From the NCBI GenBank assembly GCA_965230605.1, contig CBDDLD010000004.1, forward strand, positions 434,001 to 498,000: a stretch of 64,000 nt of DNA, read 5' to 3'. The notes beneath the pieces are model-generated. The model was not told the origin of the DNA, ran no database searches, and saw nothing but the letters and a program-made list of their open reading frames with translations. The stretch is from CBDDLD01 sp965230605 (GTDB lineage: Bacteria; Bacteroidota; Bacteroidia; Flavobacteriales; Flavobacteriaceae). Below are positions 1-8,039 of this stretch, one piece after another; the first letter of the stretch is position 1, and each line of letters begins with the position of its first letter. Made by a program: the position numbers and the translations under genes.

Positions 1-679
1 AGCTTAGTAATACATTTTGATATGAGGACCGTTCAACACCTTTGCTTATAACAGCTGCATCAGCTAAGAATTCGTGATTGAGTTTAATACTGCGTTTAAA
101 GAGTATAAGTATAGGGTTAAACCAGAATATAATTTGCATAAGCTCTATGAATAAGATATCCATACTATGTTTCTCTCTGGCATGTGTTTCTTCGTGCAGA
201 ATAACAGCTTCTGGTAAAGCATTAGACTCGTACTTAAACTTATTGAAAAATATATAATTAAAGAATGTATGAGGGTTAACATCTTTACCCATCAAAACAT
301 AGGTGAAAGGATTACGTTTTAGTTTGAGGCTAGAGGCAATCTTATGCCTTAATTGATACAAATTATAAATAAATCGTATTGAAAATATAAGAACTCCAAT
401 CAGATAAATAGTCCATAATACCGTTGCTACATTTATTATCGGCTGGTTAATTCCTGCTCCTGAAGCTGGAATGGATTCAGATATTAAAATACTTCCGTCT
501 AAAGGTGTTGGGTCTACATACTGAGTTATTGTAATAAGAGGGATAATAACAGACAATATTGCTGTAGACAAAAGGTAAATACGCTTAAACTTATGGATGC
601 TTTCGCGCTCTAATAATAGCTTATAGATACCCCAAAATATAAATAAGCAAGCAGTGAGTTTTAATATATAAATGCCCAT
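1..679 (-). CDS. BlaR1/MecR1-type M56 membrane metallopeptidase, partial
   Basis: The 5' part of a gene on the minus strand; the C-terminal part lies outside the window. The translated part starts MGIYILKLTACLFIFWG and has hydrophobic segments near residues 5-20, 35-50 and 85-105. The zinc-binding motif HEETHA follows, then FWFNP and NHEFLADAA, the usual order in M56 peptidases. The start (677-679) lies one base after the stop of the BlaI-type repressor, so the two are co-transcribed. In BlaR1/MecR1 systems the membrane protease triggers inactivation of the repressor; in Bacteroidota such pairs often have unknown signals and sometimes a TonB-like C-terminus, which cannot be checked here. The family is clear, the signal is not. 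Confidence 0.9.
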   Translation of the reverse strand, partial: MGIYILKLTACLFIFWGIYKLLLERESIHKFKRIYLLSTAILSVIIPLITITQYVDPTPLDGSILISESIPASGAGINQPIINVATVLWTIYLIGVLIFSIRFIYNLYQLRHKIASSLKLKRNPFTYVLMGKDVNPHTFFNYIFFNKFKYESNALPEAVILHEETHAREKHSMDILFIELMQIIFWFNPILILFKRSIKLNHEFLADAAVISKGVERSSYQNVLLS

Positions 680-680
680 T

Positions 681-1046
681 TTACTTCTTTTTAATTTCGT
701 TATCTATTAATGTCTTAAGAGCTTCTAATTCTTCTTTTGTTAAGTCCGTTTTCGTTGTAAAAAACGATGCAAACTGTGATGCACTATCGTTAAAGAATGT
801 TTTTATAAGCCCATTAAAATGCTTGGAGAAATAATCTTCTTTCTTTACCAAAGGATAATACTCTCTAGATTTACCATAGGTTTTGTAAGCCACATATCCC
901 TTGTCTATCATACGTTTTAATAACGTAGCGATGGTGGTGGTAGCAGGTTTTGGTTCGGGGTAAATCTCTATGAGATCTTTCATAAAAGCTTTATTAAGCT
1001 TCCATAGATATTGCATAAGCTGCTCCTCGGTTTTCGATAATTGCAT
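681..1046 (-). CDS. BlaI/MecI/CopY family transcriptional repressor
   Basis: A 121-residue winged-helix repressor, the usual length for BlaI/MecI. The N-terminal half (LSKTEEQLMQYLW, then TTTIATLLKRMIDKGYVAY) is the typical DNA-binding domain. The acidic/lysine-rich C-terminus is the dimerisation and cleavage part. It is first in an operon with the M56 peptidase, which begins one base after its stop. Two TTCTACA-type half-palindromes sit just upstream of its start and overlap a good promoter, so it very likely represses itself and the protease. What it senses is not visible; no beta-lactamase of class A lies next to it. Confidence 0.93.
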   Translation of the reverse strand: MQLSKTEEQLMQYLWKLNKAFMKDLIEIYPEPKPATTTIATLLKRMIDKGYVAYKTYGKSREYYPLVKKEDYFSKHFNGLIKTFFNDSASQFASFFTTKTDLTKEELEALKTLIDNEIKKK

Positions 1047-1048
1047 TA

Positions 1049-1084
1049 TTCTACAAGTTTAGAGTTTGTTCTACAAATGTAGAA
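1049..1084 (-). promoter_or_regulatory. Two BlaI-type operator sites upstream of the repressor gene
   Basis: Site 1 (1069-1084) reads TTCTACAAATGTAGAA, a 7-bp inverted repeat around two bases. Site 2 (1049-1064) reads TTCTACAAGTTTAGAG, a weaker copy. They start exactly 20 bp apart, about two helical turns. Both contain the TACA/TGTA core known for BlaI/MecI operators. Site 2 almost touches the start codon; site 1 covers the -7 promoter box. This is direct sequence evidence plus family knowledge. Confidence 0.8.
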
Positions 1085-1103
1085 TAAAAAATTTAAAATC
1101 CAA
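1074..1103 (-). promoter_or_regulatory. Bacteroidota-type promoter of the blaI-blaR1 pair
   Basis: On the minus strand TTG (1101-1103) is followed after 19 bases by TACATTTG (1074-1081), a perfect match to the -7 consensus TAnnTTTG. The -7 box lies inside operator site 1. Confidence 0.7.
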
Positions 1104-1135
1104 TGTTAAATCTATCTTAAATTCGCTTAAATGCT

Positions 1136-1143
1136 TATATTTG
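1136..1143 (+). promoter_or_regulatory. Promoter -7 box of the secreted M28 peptidase gene
   Basis: TATATTTG matches TAnnTTTG and lies 30 bases before the start codon at 1174. No clear -33 element is seen. Confidence 0.5.
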
Positions 1144-1173
1144 TTACCGTTGCAATGAAAACACACCCCAATT

Positions 1174-2565
1174 ATGAACAAGAAATACACATTGATTATA
1201 GGTTTATTATGTTGTATGCAGATTAGTTTTGCACAAACAATTCAGGATATTATAGACCAGATAGATGTCAATAATCTGCAAACCACGGTGTCTATCCTTA
1301 CAGGTGGACAATCTACTATGATTAATGGCTCTTTACAGACGATTCCCTCTTGTGTGCACAATGCTAATGATCTTGCGGCTGACTATTTGGAAGAACAGTT
1401 CTTAGCTATGGATAATCTAACTGTAGAAGTCCAAAATTTTAACATTACCGGGAAGAATATAATTGCCACACAATTGGGGCAAACTAATCCAGACGATATT
1501 TATATCATTTGTGGCCATTATGATACTGTAGCTACTTATGGTGCTGATGATAACGCAACAGGTACAGCAGCAGTTTTAGAAATAGCCCGAGTGTTATCAA
1601 CTCAATGTGTAGATAATACAATCATATATGCGCTTTGGGATGAAGAAGAAATTGGTCTACGAGGATCTGACTTTTATGCCTCTCAAGCAGCCGACACTTC
1701 CGGAGGGAATACAAGAGATAATATAATAGCAGTTCTCAATTTAGACATGATGGGATATGATGGTGATGCTCCCGGAACTGCCGGAGATAATGAGTTTGAT
1801 ATAGACTTCAGAGCTCAATTTGGGAATTCTACTCAGATTAAAGACGATTTGTTAGCGATGTTGGCGACTTACACGTTCGACCTTACAGCAGTTGTGGTTA
1901 GTAATGGAACCTTTGGAAGTGACCATGCTAGCTTTTGGGATGAGAATTATTCGGCAGTTTTAGTAGGAGAGTCCTGGGAGACTAATGATCAAAACCCATT
2001 TTATCATACCCCGGGAGATGTAATATCAACTATAGATTTCCCTTATTTTCACGAAATCACAAAACTAGCAACCGCATACATAACTACTAAAGCTGGTCTG
2101 ATTGCTGTTGACAATACCGTCACGCAGAGTAGTTCTGAACTTGCCTCTAATGACGCATCAGGCAGTTACCAATGGTATAATTGTGATACTGATCAACCAA
2201 TTCCAAGTGCTACCAATCAAACATTTACCCCATTAACTTCCGGAAATTATGCTGTGGAGGTGACCTCTGGTAGCTGCACTGAACGTAGCGATTGCTTCTT
2301 TTTTAGCGTGCTTTCTACGGAAACGTTTACAGAAGATGAAATTTTGGTATTTCCTAACCCGGTAACTACAGTGTTAAAAATTGACAATACTTTCAATCTT
2401 GAGGTCAATATTGAATTATATGATGTAACGGGTAAAGTTGTTCATCAGTCACAATCTTCAGAAGTACAAACTAAGATAGACATGAGTGACATGAGTACCG
2501 GAATGTACTTTTTAAAGCTGAGCTCTGGTCAAAAAGAAGGGACTTACAAAATCGTAAAAGAATAA
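1174..2565 (+). CDS. Secreted M28 zinc aminopeptidase with T9SS sorting domain
   Basis: 463 residues. A signal peptide of about 20 residues ends in FAQ. The M28 zinc ligands are visible in order: CGHYDTV (about 115), GADDNATG (about 125), WDEEEIG (about 157), LDMMGYD (about 190) and FYHTPGD. The family removes N-terminal amino acids from peptides using two zinc ions. After the catalytic domain there is an Ig-like stretch (SGSYQWYNC, SGNYAVEVTSGSC) and a type A T9SS C-terminal domain of about 75 residues starting at VFPNPV and ending YKIVKE. The protein is therefore exported across the outer membrane and released or anchored. It is a single gene, convergent with the next one with a four-base gap. 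Confidence 0.93.
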   Translation: MNKKYTLIIGLLCCMQISFAQTIQDIIDQIDVNNLQTTVSILTGGQSTMINGSLQTIPSCVHNANDLAADYLEEQFLAMDNLTVEVQNFNITGKNIIATQLGQTNPDDIYIICGHYDTVATYGADDNATGTAAVLEIARVLSTQCVDNTIIYALWDEEEIGLRGSDFYASQAADTSGGNTRDNIIAVLNLDMMGYDGDAPGTAGDNEFDIDFRAQFGNSTQIKDDLLAMLATYTFDLTAVVVSNGTFGSDHASFWDENYSAVLVGESWETNDQNPFYHTPGDVISTIDFPYFHEITKLATAYITTKAGLIAVDNTVTQSSSELASNDASGSYQWYNCDTDQPIPSATNQTFTPLTSGNYAVEVTSGSCTERSDCFFFSVLSTETFTEDEILVFPNPVTTVLKIDNTFNLEVNIELYDVTGKVVHQSQSSEVQTKIDMSDMSTGMYFLKLSSGQKEGTYKIVKE

Positions 2566-2569
2566 TCTA

Positions 2570-3820
2570 TTACTGATTGTCGGGATATTCATTGATCCAC
2601 CGGAACTTTTGAGATTTTAACTTAAAACTAGTGTGATCTAAACGCTCAAAGGAGATATATAGACTATCATTCTCCATAACCCCTTGTAATATTAATGTTT
2701 CAGAATTTGGATGTTTGTATATGAAATTCAATGTTTCATCTGCATTTGATGTTTTGAACACACTAACTTTCTTGACCGTCGTATCTGGCTTAAAAGTAAA
2801 ACGATGCTTCTTATCATCCATAGTTTTTACGGTAGTTCTGTTATTCCCATCTATAATTAGGTAACGCCAGCGTTTATCATCTGTGATAAGTGGAGGAAGC
2901 GTATCGTTATTCTTTATAAAAAGCTTTACTTCCCATATCCCATATAAAAAAGGTTTATCCTGGTAATCACCACGACTTTGCTCTACAGAATAAAAGTTAA
3001 CAGACATTAGACTTACAACGGCGACTAAGCCAATAGTTTTTATCCAGAAAATAGCTTTATGATACGTCTTGTCTTTTACAGGATGGTAATACTCATATTC
3101 AGTAACAGCTTTATTTTTAATAAATACATTCGTAAAACGCTTTATGTCTGTCATAAAAATAACGAGAGCCATAAGCACTAAATGTATTGAGAAGAGTTTC
3201 ACAGGTATGTCAAAAAACAAGTTCATCATGGCAACTTGAGTCATGACCCCCATAACAATAAAAGCACCAATAGTTTGTGTTCTTCGAGGGATCAGTAACA
3301 ATCCTCCCAGTACTTCCATAAAACCAACAAAGACATTAAACCCTTTGGAATACCCCATGTAGGTCCAAGCTAATCCCATAGGCGAAAAATTACCTAAAGG
3401 CTCTAAGAGTCGGGTAAGAGAAGCAGATGGAAATTGAACTTTAAATATTTTTACTAACCCATAAAGGAGCATGGCAAGAACCAAAGTTACTCTTAGCAAT
3501 ACCAGAAACCAATAAAAAAGTTTGTTGTAACTAGGGCGTTTTCTGTCTAATACAGACCATACAATAAAAAATAAAAAGGCCAAACAGAAGTTAACAAATG
3601 TCGTAACATAAGCAAAAGTCGTATCGCCACTACCCTGTCCATTGGTACTGTAATCATAAGTGATACCAAGAACTTTAGAACCAATCCATTTAAAAGGGGT
3701 TTCAAAAAAACTGGCAGTAAACGTTAAGACAACATAGAGTGTGAAGTAAAGGCATAGAAATCGAAATACCAGTTTACTTATATTACTCCAAGGTGATCTG
3801 TATGCTTGACTTAATAGCAT
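2570..3820 (-). CDS. DoxX-like multi-span membrane protein
   Basis: 416 residues if started at MLLSQAYRSPW, one base after the stop of the dipeptidase gene; a longer reading starting 51 bases earlier would overlap that gene and is not favoured. There are about seven hydrophobic segments, with a DoxX-like central part (MGYSKGFNVFVGFMEVLGG, then IPRRTQTIGAFIVMGVM) and a soluble C-terminal part of about 130 residues with beta-rich, lipocalin-like features (RWRYLIIDG, DSLYISFERLDHTSF). DoxX proteins are quinol-oxidase-associated or of unknown function. The gene is co-transcribed with the M20 dipeptidase, but this does not define its role. Confidence 0.7.
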   Translation of the reverse strand: MLLSQAYRSPWSNISKLVFRFLCLYFTLYVVLTFTASFFETPFKWIGSKVLGITYDYSTNGQGSGDTTFAYVTTFVNFCLAFLFFIVWSVLDRKRPSYNKLFYWFLVLLRVTLVLAMLLYGLVKIFKVQFPSASLTRLLEPLGNFSPMGLAWTYMGYSKGFNVFVGFMEVLGGLLLIPRRTQTIGAFIVMGVMTQVAMMNLFFDIPVKLFSIHLVLMALVIFMTDIKRFTNVFIKNKAVTEYEYYHPVKDKTYHKAIFWIKTIGLVAVVSLMSVNFYSVEQSRGDYQDKPFLYGIWEVKLFIKNNDTLPPLITDDKRWRYLIIDGNNRTTVKTMDDKKHRFTFKPDTTVKKVSVFKTSNADETLNFIYKHPNSETLILQGVMENDSLYISFERLDHTSFKLKSQKFRWINEYPDNQ

Positions 3821-3821
3821 A

Positions 3822-5210
3822 TTATTTGTTGAGTTCCGTAAAATAGCTGTAGAACCATGGAATGGTCTCAATACCTTTTAAATAATTCCATATACCGAAA
3901 TGCTCATTGGGCGAATGGATGGCATCGCTATCTAATCCGAAGCCCATAAGTATGGTCTTGCTTTTAAGCTCTTTTTCAAATAAGGAAACAATAGGAATAC
4001 TACCACCACTACGTTGAGGAATAGGTGTTTTTCCAAATGTTTTTTCATAAGCCTTAGATGCAGCTTTATAACCTAAGCTATCAATAGGAGTCACATAACC
4101 TTGGCCTCCATGATGGGGGATTACCTTAACGGTTACACCTTTTGGAGCAATAGCTTCAAAATGTGATTTAAAAAGTTCTGTGATCTCTTCCCAATCTTGA
4201 TGTGGTACCAATCGCATCGATATTTTGGCATAAGCTTTACTAGCAATCACTGTTTTAGCACCTTCACCAGTGTAACCACCCCAGATACCATTAACATCCA
4301 ATGTTGGTCGAATAGAATTACGCTCATTAGTAGTATAACCTTCTTCACCATAAACAGCATCAATATCTAAAGCAGCTTTATAAGCCTCAAGCGAGAAAGG
4401 CGCCTTTGCCATTTCAGCACGCTCCGCATCCGAAAGGTTTTCCACCTTATCGTAAAACCCGGGAATGCTAATATGATTGTTCTCGTCGTGTAAAGATGCA
4501 ATCATTTTGGTGAGTACATTAATAGGATTTGCAACAGCACCACCATACAATCCGGAATGTAGGTCTCTATTAGGTCCCGTGACTTCCACTTCAACATAAC
4601 TTAAACCTCTAAGTCCTGTAGTAATTGAAGGCACGTCATTGGCAATCATTCCTGTGTCTGAGATCAATATAACATCATTGGCTAGCTTTTCTCTATTTCT
4701 TGGAACAAACCATGCCAGATTTTCTGAACCTACCTCTTCTTCACCTTCGATCATAAATTTAACGTTGCAAGGCAATTGCCCTGTTGAGGTCATATATTCA
4801 AGGGCTTTCACATGCATGTACATCTGACCTTTATCATCGCAAGCACCACGCGCAAAAATAGCCCCATCAGGATGACGCTCAGTGGCCTTTATCACAGGCT
4901 CAAAAGGTGGGGAGTCCCATAAATCTAATGGGTCCGGTGGCTGAACATCATAATGTCCATAAACTAATACCGTCGGTAAAGAAGGATTTATAATCTTCTC
5001 ACCATACACAATAGGATAGCCCGGAGTTTCACAAATCTCTACATGATCGCAACCTGCTTCTTCGAGACGTATTTTTATGGCTTCAGCAGTTTTAAGTACA
5101 TCGGGCTGATATTTAGAATCAGCACTTATCGATGGGATTTTTAGTAGCTCTACAAGCTCGTTGAGAAAACGATCTTTATTGGCGTTAATATATTCGGTAA
5201 TTGTATTCAT
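3822..5210 (-). CDS. M20 family dipeptidase (CNDP/PepV-like)
   Basis: 462 residues. Metal-binding motifs are present: GHYDVQPPDP (about 85), ARGACDDKGQ (about 120), EGEEEVGS (about 155, catalytic Glu) and SDTGM. A closing histidine is seen near DAIHSPNEHFG. There is no signal peptide, so it is cytosolic. Members hydrolyse di- and short peptides with one or two zinc or manganese ions. I start at the ATG at 5208-5210 (MNTITEYINANKDRF) rather than the upstream GTG, because a promoter -7 box ends at the GTG itself, so a transcript would begin after it. It is first in a two-gene operon with the DoxX-like protein. Confidence 0.92.
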   Translation of the reverse strand: MNTITEYINANKDRFLNELVELLKIPSISADSKYQPDVLKTAEAIKIRLEEAGCDHVEICETPGYPIVYGEKIINPSLPTVLVYGHYDVQPPDPLDLWDSPPFEPVIKATERHPDGAIFARGACDDKGQMYMHVKALEYMTSTGQLPCNVKFMIEGEEEVGSENLAWFVPRNREKLANDVILISDTGMIANDVPSITTGLRGLSYVEVEVTGPNRDLHSGLYGGAVANPINVLTKMIASLHDENNHISIPGFYDKVENLSDAERAEMAKAPFSLEAYKAALDIDAVYGEEGYTTNERNSIRPTLDVNGIWGGYTGEGAKTVIASKAYAKISMRLVPHQDWEEITELFKSHFEAIAPKGVTVKVIPHHGGQGYVTPIDSLGYKAASKAYEKTFGKTPIPQRSGGSIPIVSLFEKELKSKTILMGFGLDSDAIHSPNEHFGIWNYLKGIETIPWFYSYFTELNK

Positions 5211-5230
5211 ATCAGGAGTTTCAATAATCA

Positions 5231-5238
5231 CAAATGTA
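5231..5238 (-). promoter_or_regulatory. Promoter -7 box of the M20 dipeptidase gene
   Basis: The minus strand reads TACATTTG, a perfect TAnnTTTG. It ends 20 bases before the ATG at 5210, and it decides the start choice for the gene. The -33 element is not clear. Confidence 0.6.
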
Positions 5239-5275
5239 ACAAAACCTGAGTAACAATTTTCTTAAAAAAAAGCTA

Positions 5276-5305
5276 TTTGAATATTGAAAGTATTGTGTAT
5301 ATTTG
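5276..5305 (+). promoter_or_regulatory. Promoter of tRNA-Leu
   Basis: TTTG (5276-5279), 18 bases, then TATATTTG (5298-5305). The tRNA 5' end is 14 bases further on, so a short leader would be removed by RNase P. Confidence 0.75.
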
Positions 5306-5318
5306 CACTCCTTATTTA

Positions 5319-5400
5319 GCGGGCGTGGTGGAATTGGTAGACACGCTAGACTTAGGATCTAGTGCCGCGAGGTGTGAGAGTTCGAGTCTCTCCGCCCGCA
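5319..5400 (+). tRNA. tRNA-Leu, anticodon TAG
   Basis: 82 bases. The acceptor stem GCGGGCG (5319-5325) pairs with CGCCCGC (5393-5399). The D-arm contains GGTGGAATTGGTAGACACG. The anticodon loop is CTTAGGA with TAG at 5353-5355. A long variable arm typical of Leu is present, as is the T-loop GTTCGAGTC. The discriminator base is A and CCA is not encoded. Confidence 0.97.
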
Positions 5401-5404
5401 CAAT

Positions 5405-5437
5405 AAAAAAGCCGGGATGTTTAATCTCGGCTTTTTT
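5405..5437 (+). terminator. Intrinsic terminator after tRNA-Leu
   Basis: A 13-bp stem with one G-T pair (5405-5417 with 5425-5437), a 7-base loop and a run of T. It is A-rich on the left arm, so it may also work for the minus-strand gene ending at 5446. Confidence 0.85.
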
Positions 5438-5445
5438 ATTTACTA

Positions 5446-5820
5446 TTAGAGTTCTAGATATTTCCTTTTTGTAAATAAAAACCACCCAAGTATTATATAC
5501 AATACACTTTTTATAGCGTACCAAATTGTAAACTGATAATATACTCCCGAAGGAATACCACTAGAGTCAAGATGGCACAGGAGGTGTAATAGGAGACGCA
5601 CTGTGCCATAGCAAATAATAAGTAAGCTCCAATATTTTACGGCTTTAGGAGTGTTGCTTTTCTTTTTTAAGAAATATACAAATGGAGTAACCAAAACCAT
5701 AGCCAATAACAAAGGATATATGTTTCCGATAAATAAATAAGTAACGACTTGCACCGTAAAAGGAATAAAACTTAAGAACAAGAGTAAGACGAATCGGTTG
5801 GTACGTTTTATACTAATCAT
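5446..5820 (-). CDS. Small four-helix membrane protein, unknown function
   Basis: 124 residues with about four transmembrane segments (residues 10-30, 35-52, 62-82, 98-116) and a basic C-terminus KRKYLEL. I do not recognise the family. Its start overlaps the stop of the M28 peptidase gene by eight bases, so it is the last gene of a minus-strand operon with the beta-lactamase-fold hydrolase and the peptidase. The shared terminator lies just beyond it. Confidence 0.6.
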   Translation of the reverse strand: MISIKRTNRFVLLLFLSFIPFTVQVVTYLFIGNIYPLLLAMVLVTPFVYFLKKKSNTPKAVKYWSLLIICYGTVRLLLHLLCHLDSSGIPSGVYYQFTIWYAIKSVLYIILGWFLFTKRKYLEL

Positions 5821-6715
5821 ACATCAATGTTTTAAAAACCTGAAAAATAAAATGAGTGGAAGTCGCTAAAAATTTAAAATTCACTGTGTTGTAAGTATCC
5901 TCTGGAGAATGATAGTAGGGCGTGGTATCACCTTTGACATATTCTTCCGAAATACCCAAAGCATCAAATCCTTGATCTATAAATGATTTATGATCAGAAG
6001 AACTCACTTTAGTACTATAAACAGGAATGTTATGAATCTCAGCTACTTTTCGATATACAGTTTCTAAAGCGGGTGGAGGTAACTCTAACTCTAATCCGTT
6101 ATTACCATTCTCATCCCAACCTACCATGTCTAATGTATGCACGGAATGAACCTTTTTAGTACTACGCTTTAGTAGTTTTGCATAAGCCTTACTTCCAATT
6201 TCATCATCTTCTTCCTGATCAAAGAAGACGACAATAAAATGATAAGGGCGTTCTTTGAGTTGTGATAACTTGTAGGCAATTGCTAAGCTTAAAGCGATTC
6301 CGGTAGCATTATCTATAGCACCAGGGCTGCCACGCTCAGAATCATAATGTCCTCCGAAGACGATATAGGTATTGCTGTCGGTTGTGGCGGGTAAGGTCGC
6401 CGAGACATTAATACCTCGCAGAGGTAGAAAAAGTAAATCGATAAAAGGATTCCCATTCGTTGTTTTGTAGTGATGATTATCTACTACCAAGCCTAATTTT
6501 TTTAGGCAATCAGATAGATAATCAACAGTTACTTTTCGTTCATCAACAGTAGCTCTTTGTTTTAGAAACAGACTATCTTTTATAGGTTTCTTGCCGGTTA
6601 GTTTTGCTATAATTTCTTGTTGCATCGGCGTTATTTCAGAACTAAAAATAGAATCATTCTGAGCAGGTAAAACACATGCAATCAATGAGAGACAGATATA
6701 AATTAGATGCTTCAT
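5813..6715 (-). CDS. Exported M28 family zinc peptidase
   Basis: 300 residues from the ATG at 6713-6715 (MKHLIYICLSLIACVLPAQ, a signal peptide). This start overlaps the stop of the upstream hydrolase as ATGA; the longer reading with 12 more residues inside that gene is less likely. Zinc and catalytic motifs: GGHYDSE (about 122), GAIDNATG, FFDQEEDDEIG, LDMVGWDENG and YYHSPEDT. It has no T9SS domain, unlike the other M28 protein in the window, so it is expected in the periplasm. The coupled genes (serine hydrolase, membrane protein) suggest a small envelope peptide-processing operon, but the substrate is unknown. Confidence 0.9.
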   Translation of the reverse strand: MKHLIYICLSLIACVLPAQNDSIFSSEITPMQQEIIAKLTGKKPIKDSLFLKQRATVDERKVTVDYLSDCLKKLGLVVDNHHYKTTNGNPFIDLLFLPLRGINVSATLPATTDSNTYIVFGGHYDSERGSPGAIDNATGIALSLAIAYKLSQLKERPYHFIVVFFDQEEDDEIGSKAYAKLLKRSTKKVHSVHTLDMVGWDENGNNGLELELPPPALETVYRKVAEIHNIPVYSTKVSSSDHKSFIDQGFDALGISEEYVKGDTTPYYHSPEDTYNTVNFKFLATSTHFIFQVFKTLMYD

Positions 6716-7833
6716 TTCTTTTGGTTTTGACTCATTTTCCATTTCACCCATTGACGCAGAAGATTGATTGCTACGTTTTTACCATTATCCCCATTGGTGA
6801 GAATGATAACACCACTTTTGGTTTTAAAATCCATCATAAAACCAGATTCCCAACCCGTGTTAGAACCCGCATGACCTGTAACAGCCATAGGCCCAAAAAT
6901 ATAGGTCATGTAGCCCAGGCCATAACCGCCACGCTTAGACTTAGTTATAGGGTTCATGGTGGTCATGAGTTTAATAGTTTCAGGCTTTAAAATAGAATTG
7001 CCATCAAATGAAGCTTTAGCAAAAAGAAGTAGATCTTCGAGAGTAGTATGCAATCCTGCTGCTGCTTTAGCCGTAAAACGCTCTATCGGAACCTCAGTTC
7101 CGGATGTGTCATAAGGCTTTGCAGAATGCTTAAGAATAGTCTCATTAATTGTAAAGCTGGTATGTCGCATTTTTAAGGGCTTGAAAATGGTAGTTTCCAT
7201 ATAGCTTTCAAATGATGTTTTAGTCACTTCTTCTATCAATAACTGAAGTAGGGTATAACCGCCTCCGGAGTATTTGAATTTAGTCAGAGGCTCATGTATA
7301 ACTTCAACTTTGGCATTGTCGCGCACAGGCCCATTTTCACCATCTAAAGATGCTTCTAATGTAGGTAGCTCTAACTCAGGTGGGAAACCGGGATATCCGT
7401 GAACAGAGATGCCTCCGGTATGACTTAAAAGCGATCTAATAGTGATCTTATTATGATCATATTCAGATTTTGGAAGCTTCCATCGGGTTAAGTGCTTTTC
7501 CACAGGATCATCCAGATTCACTTTACCATCTTCAACCAGTTTCATCACACCCCAAGCGGTAAACATTTTGGAGATGGATCCAATATTAAACCCAGTATGG
7601 GTTTGCATAGCCAATTGATTTTTAACATCAGCATAACCTAAGCCCTTTTTATAAATGACATGACCATTATCTATAACTGCAACAGCTAAACCGGGGACAT
7701 GGGATGTTTTCATTTGACCGGTTGTCTGTTCTTCAATATAAGTTTGAAGAGGCGTGAAGGCAGCTTCTGCAGATTCCTGCGCTTGTATGACAGCTATGGT
7801 CAATAGATATAAACATAAGAACGTTTTTTTCAT
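6712..7833 (-). CDS. Exported serine hydrolase, class C beta-lactamase/PBP4-like fold
   Basis: 373 residues with a signal peptide ending in IQAQ. The SxxK motif is NIGSISKMF (Ser about 88), the YxN-like motif is KYSGGGYTL (about 190), and the KTG position is replaced by GHAGSNTGW (about 320), as in the esterase/peptidase branch of this superfamily (for example D-aminopeptidases and EstB). True beta-lactamase activity is possible but cannot be told from the sequence. It is the first gene of an operon with an M28 peptidase (ATGA overlap). A promoter -7 box lies 24 bases upstream. Confidence 0.9.
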   Translation of the reverse strand: MKKTFLCLYLLTIAVIQAQESAEAAFTPLQTYIEEQTTGQMKTSHVPGLAVAVIDNGHVIYKKGLGYADVKNQLAMQTHTGFNIGSISKMFTAWGVMKLVEDGKVNLDDPVEKHLTRWKLPKSEYDHNKITIRSLLSHTGGISVHGYPGFPPELELPTLEASLDGENGPVRDNAKVEVIHEPLTKFKYSGGGYTLLQLLIEEVTKTSFESYMETTIFKPLKMRHTSFTINETILKHSAKPYDTSGTEVPIERFTAKAAAGLHTTLEDLLLFAKASFDGNSILKPETIKLMTTMNPITKSKRGGYGLGYMTYIFGPMAVTGHAGSNTGWESGFMMDFKTKSGVIILTNGDNGKNVAINLLRQWVKWKMSQNQKK

Positions 7834-7856
7834 GATACTTGCTTTTGAAATTTGCT

Positions 7857-7864
7857 CAAATCTA
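7857..7864 (-). promoter_or_regulatory. Promoter -7 box of the serine hydrolase operon
   Basis: The minus strand reads TAGATTTG, a match to TAnnTTTG, 23 bases before the ATG at 7833. No clear TTG is seen at -33. Confidence 0.45.
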
Positions 7865-7906
7865 TAAGCACATCACCTCCTGTAAAAAGTTATATGATAT
7901 ATAACC

Positions 7907-7955
7907 ACTATAGCTATCTAAACTATAGTAATCGATGGATGAGATAGTATCCATC
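7907..7955. promoter_or_regulatory. Two short inverted repeats between divergent genes
   Basis: ACTATAG (7907-7913) mirrors CTATAGT (7923-7929), and GATGGAT (7934-7940) mirrors ATCCATC (7949-7955). Both lie in the 206-base gap between the hydrolase operon and the LytS/LytTR genes. They could be binding sites, perhaps for the response regulator, but this is only position-based inference. Confidence 0.3.
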
Positions 7956-8004
7956 ATTGATTTTCGGAAGTACATCATTAAAACACTATCGATTATCAAA
8001 TAAA

Positions 8005-8035
8005 TTGTACTGAACTACTGAAAACAATACCTTTG
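8005..8035 (+). promoter_or_regulatory. Strong promoter of the LytS/LytTR operon, probably leaderless
   Basis: TTG (8005-8007), 20 bases, TACCTTTG (8028-8035), a full match to the Bacteroidota consensus. The start codon begins at 8040, where the transcript itself would start. Confidence 0.75.
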
Positions 8036-8039
8036 AAAG

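Noticed and set aside
5277..5524. Open frames on both strands over the tRNA-Leu
   Set aside because: They translate the tRNA and its terminator; no coding quality apart from that.
6676..6990. 104-codon plus-strand frame
   Set aside because: Antisense of the serine hydrolase and M28 genes, which have full domain motifs on the other strand.
7871..7880. AGGAGGTGAT on the minus strand, a perfect ribosome-binding-like sequence
   Set aside because: It lies upstream of the promoter -7 box and about 40 bases before the start, so it would not be in the mRNA; Bacteroidota seldom use such sites.
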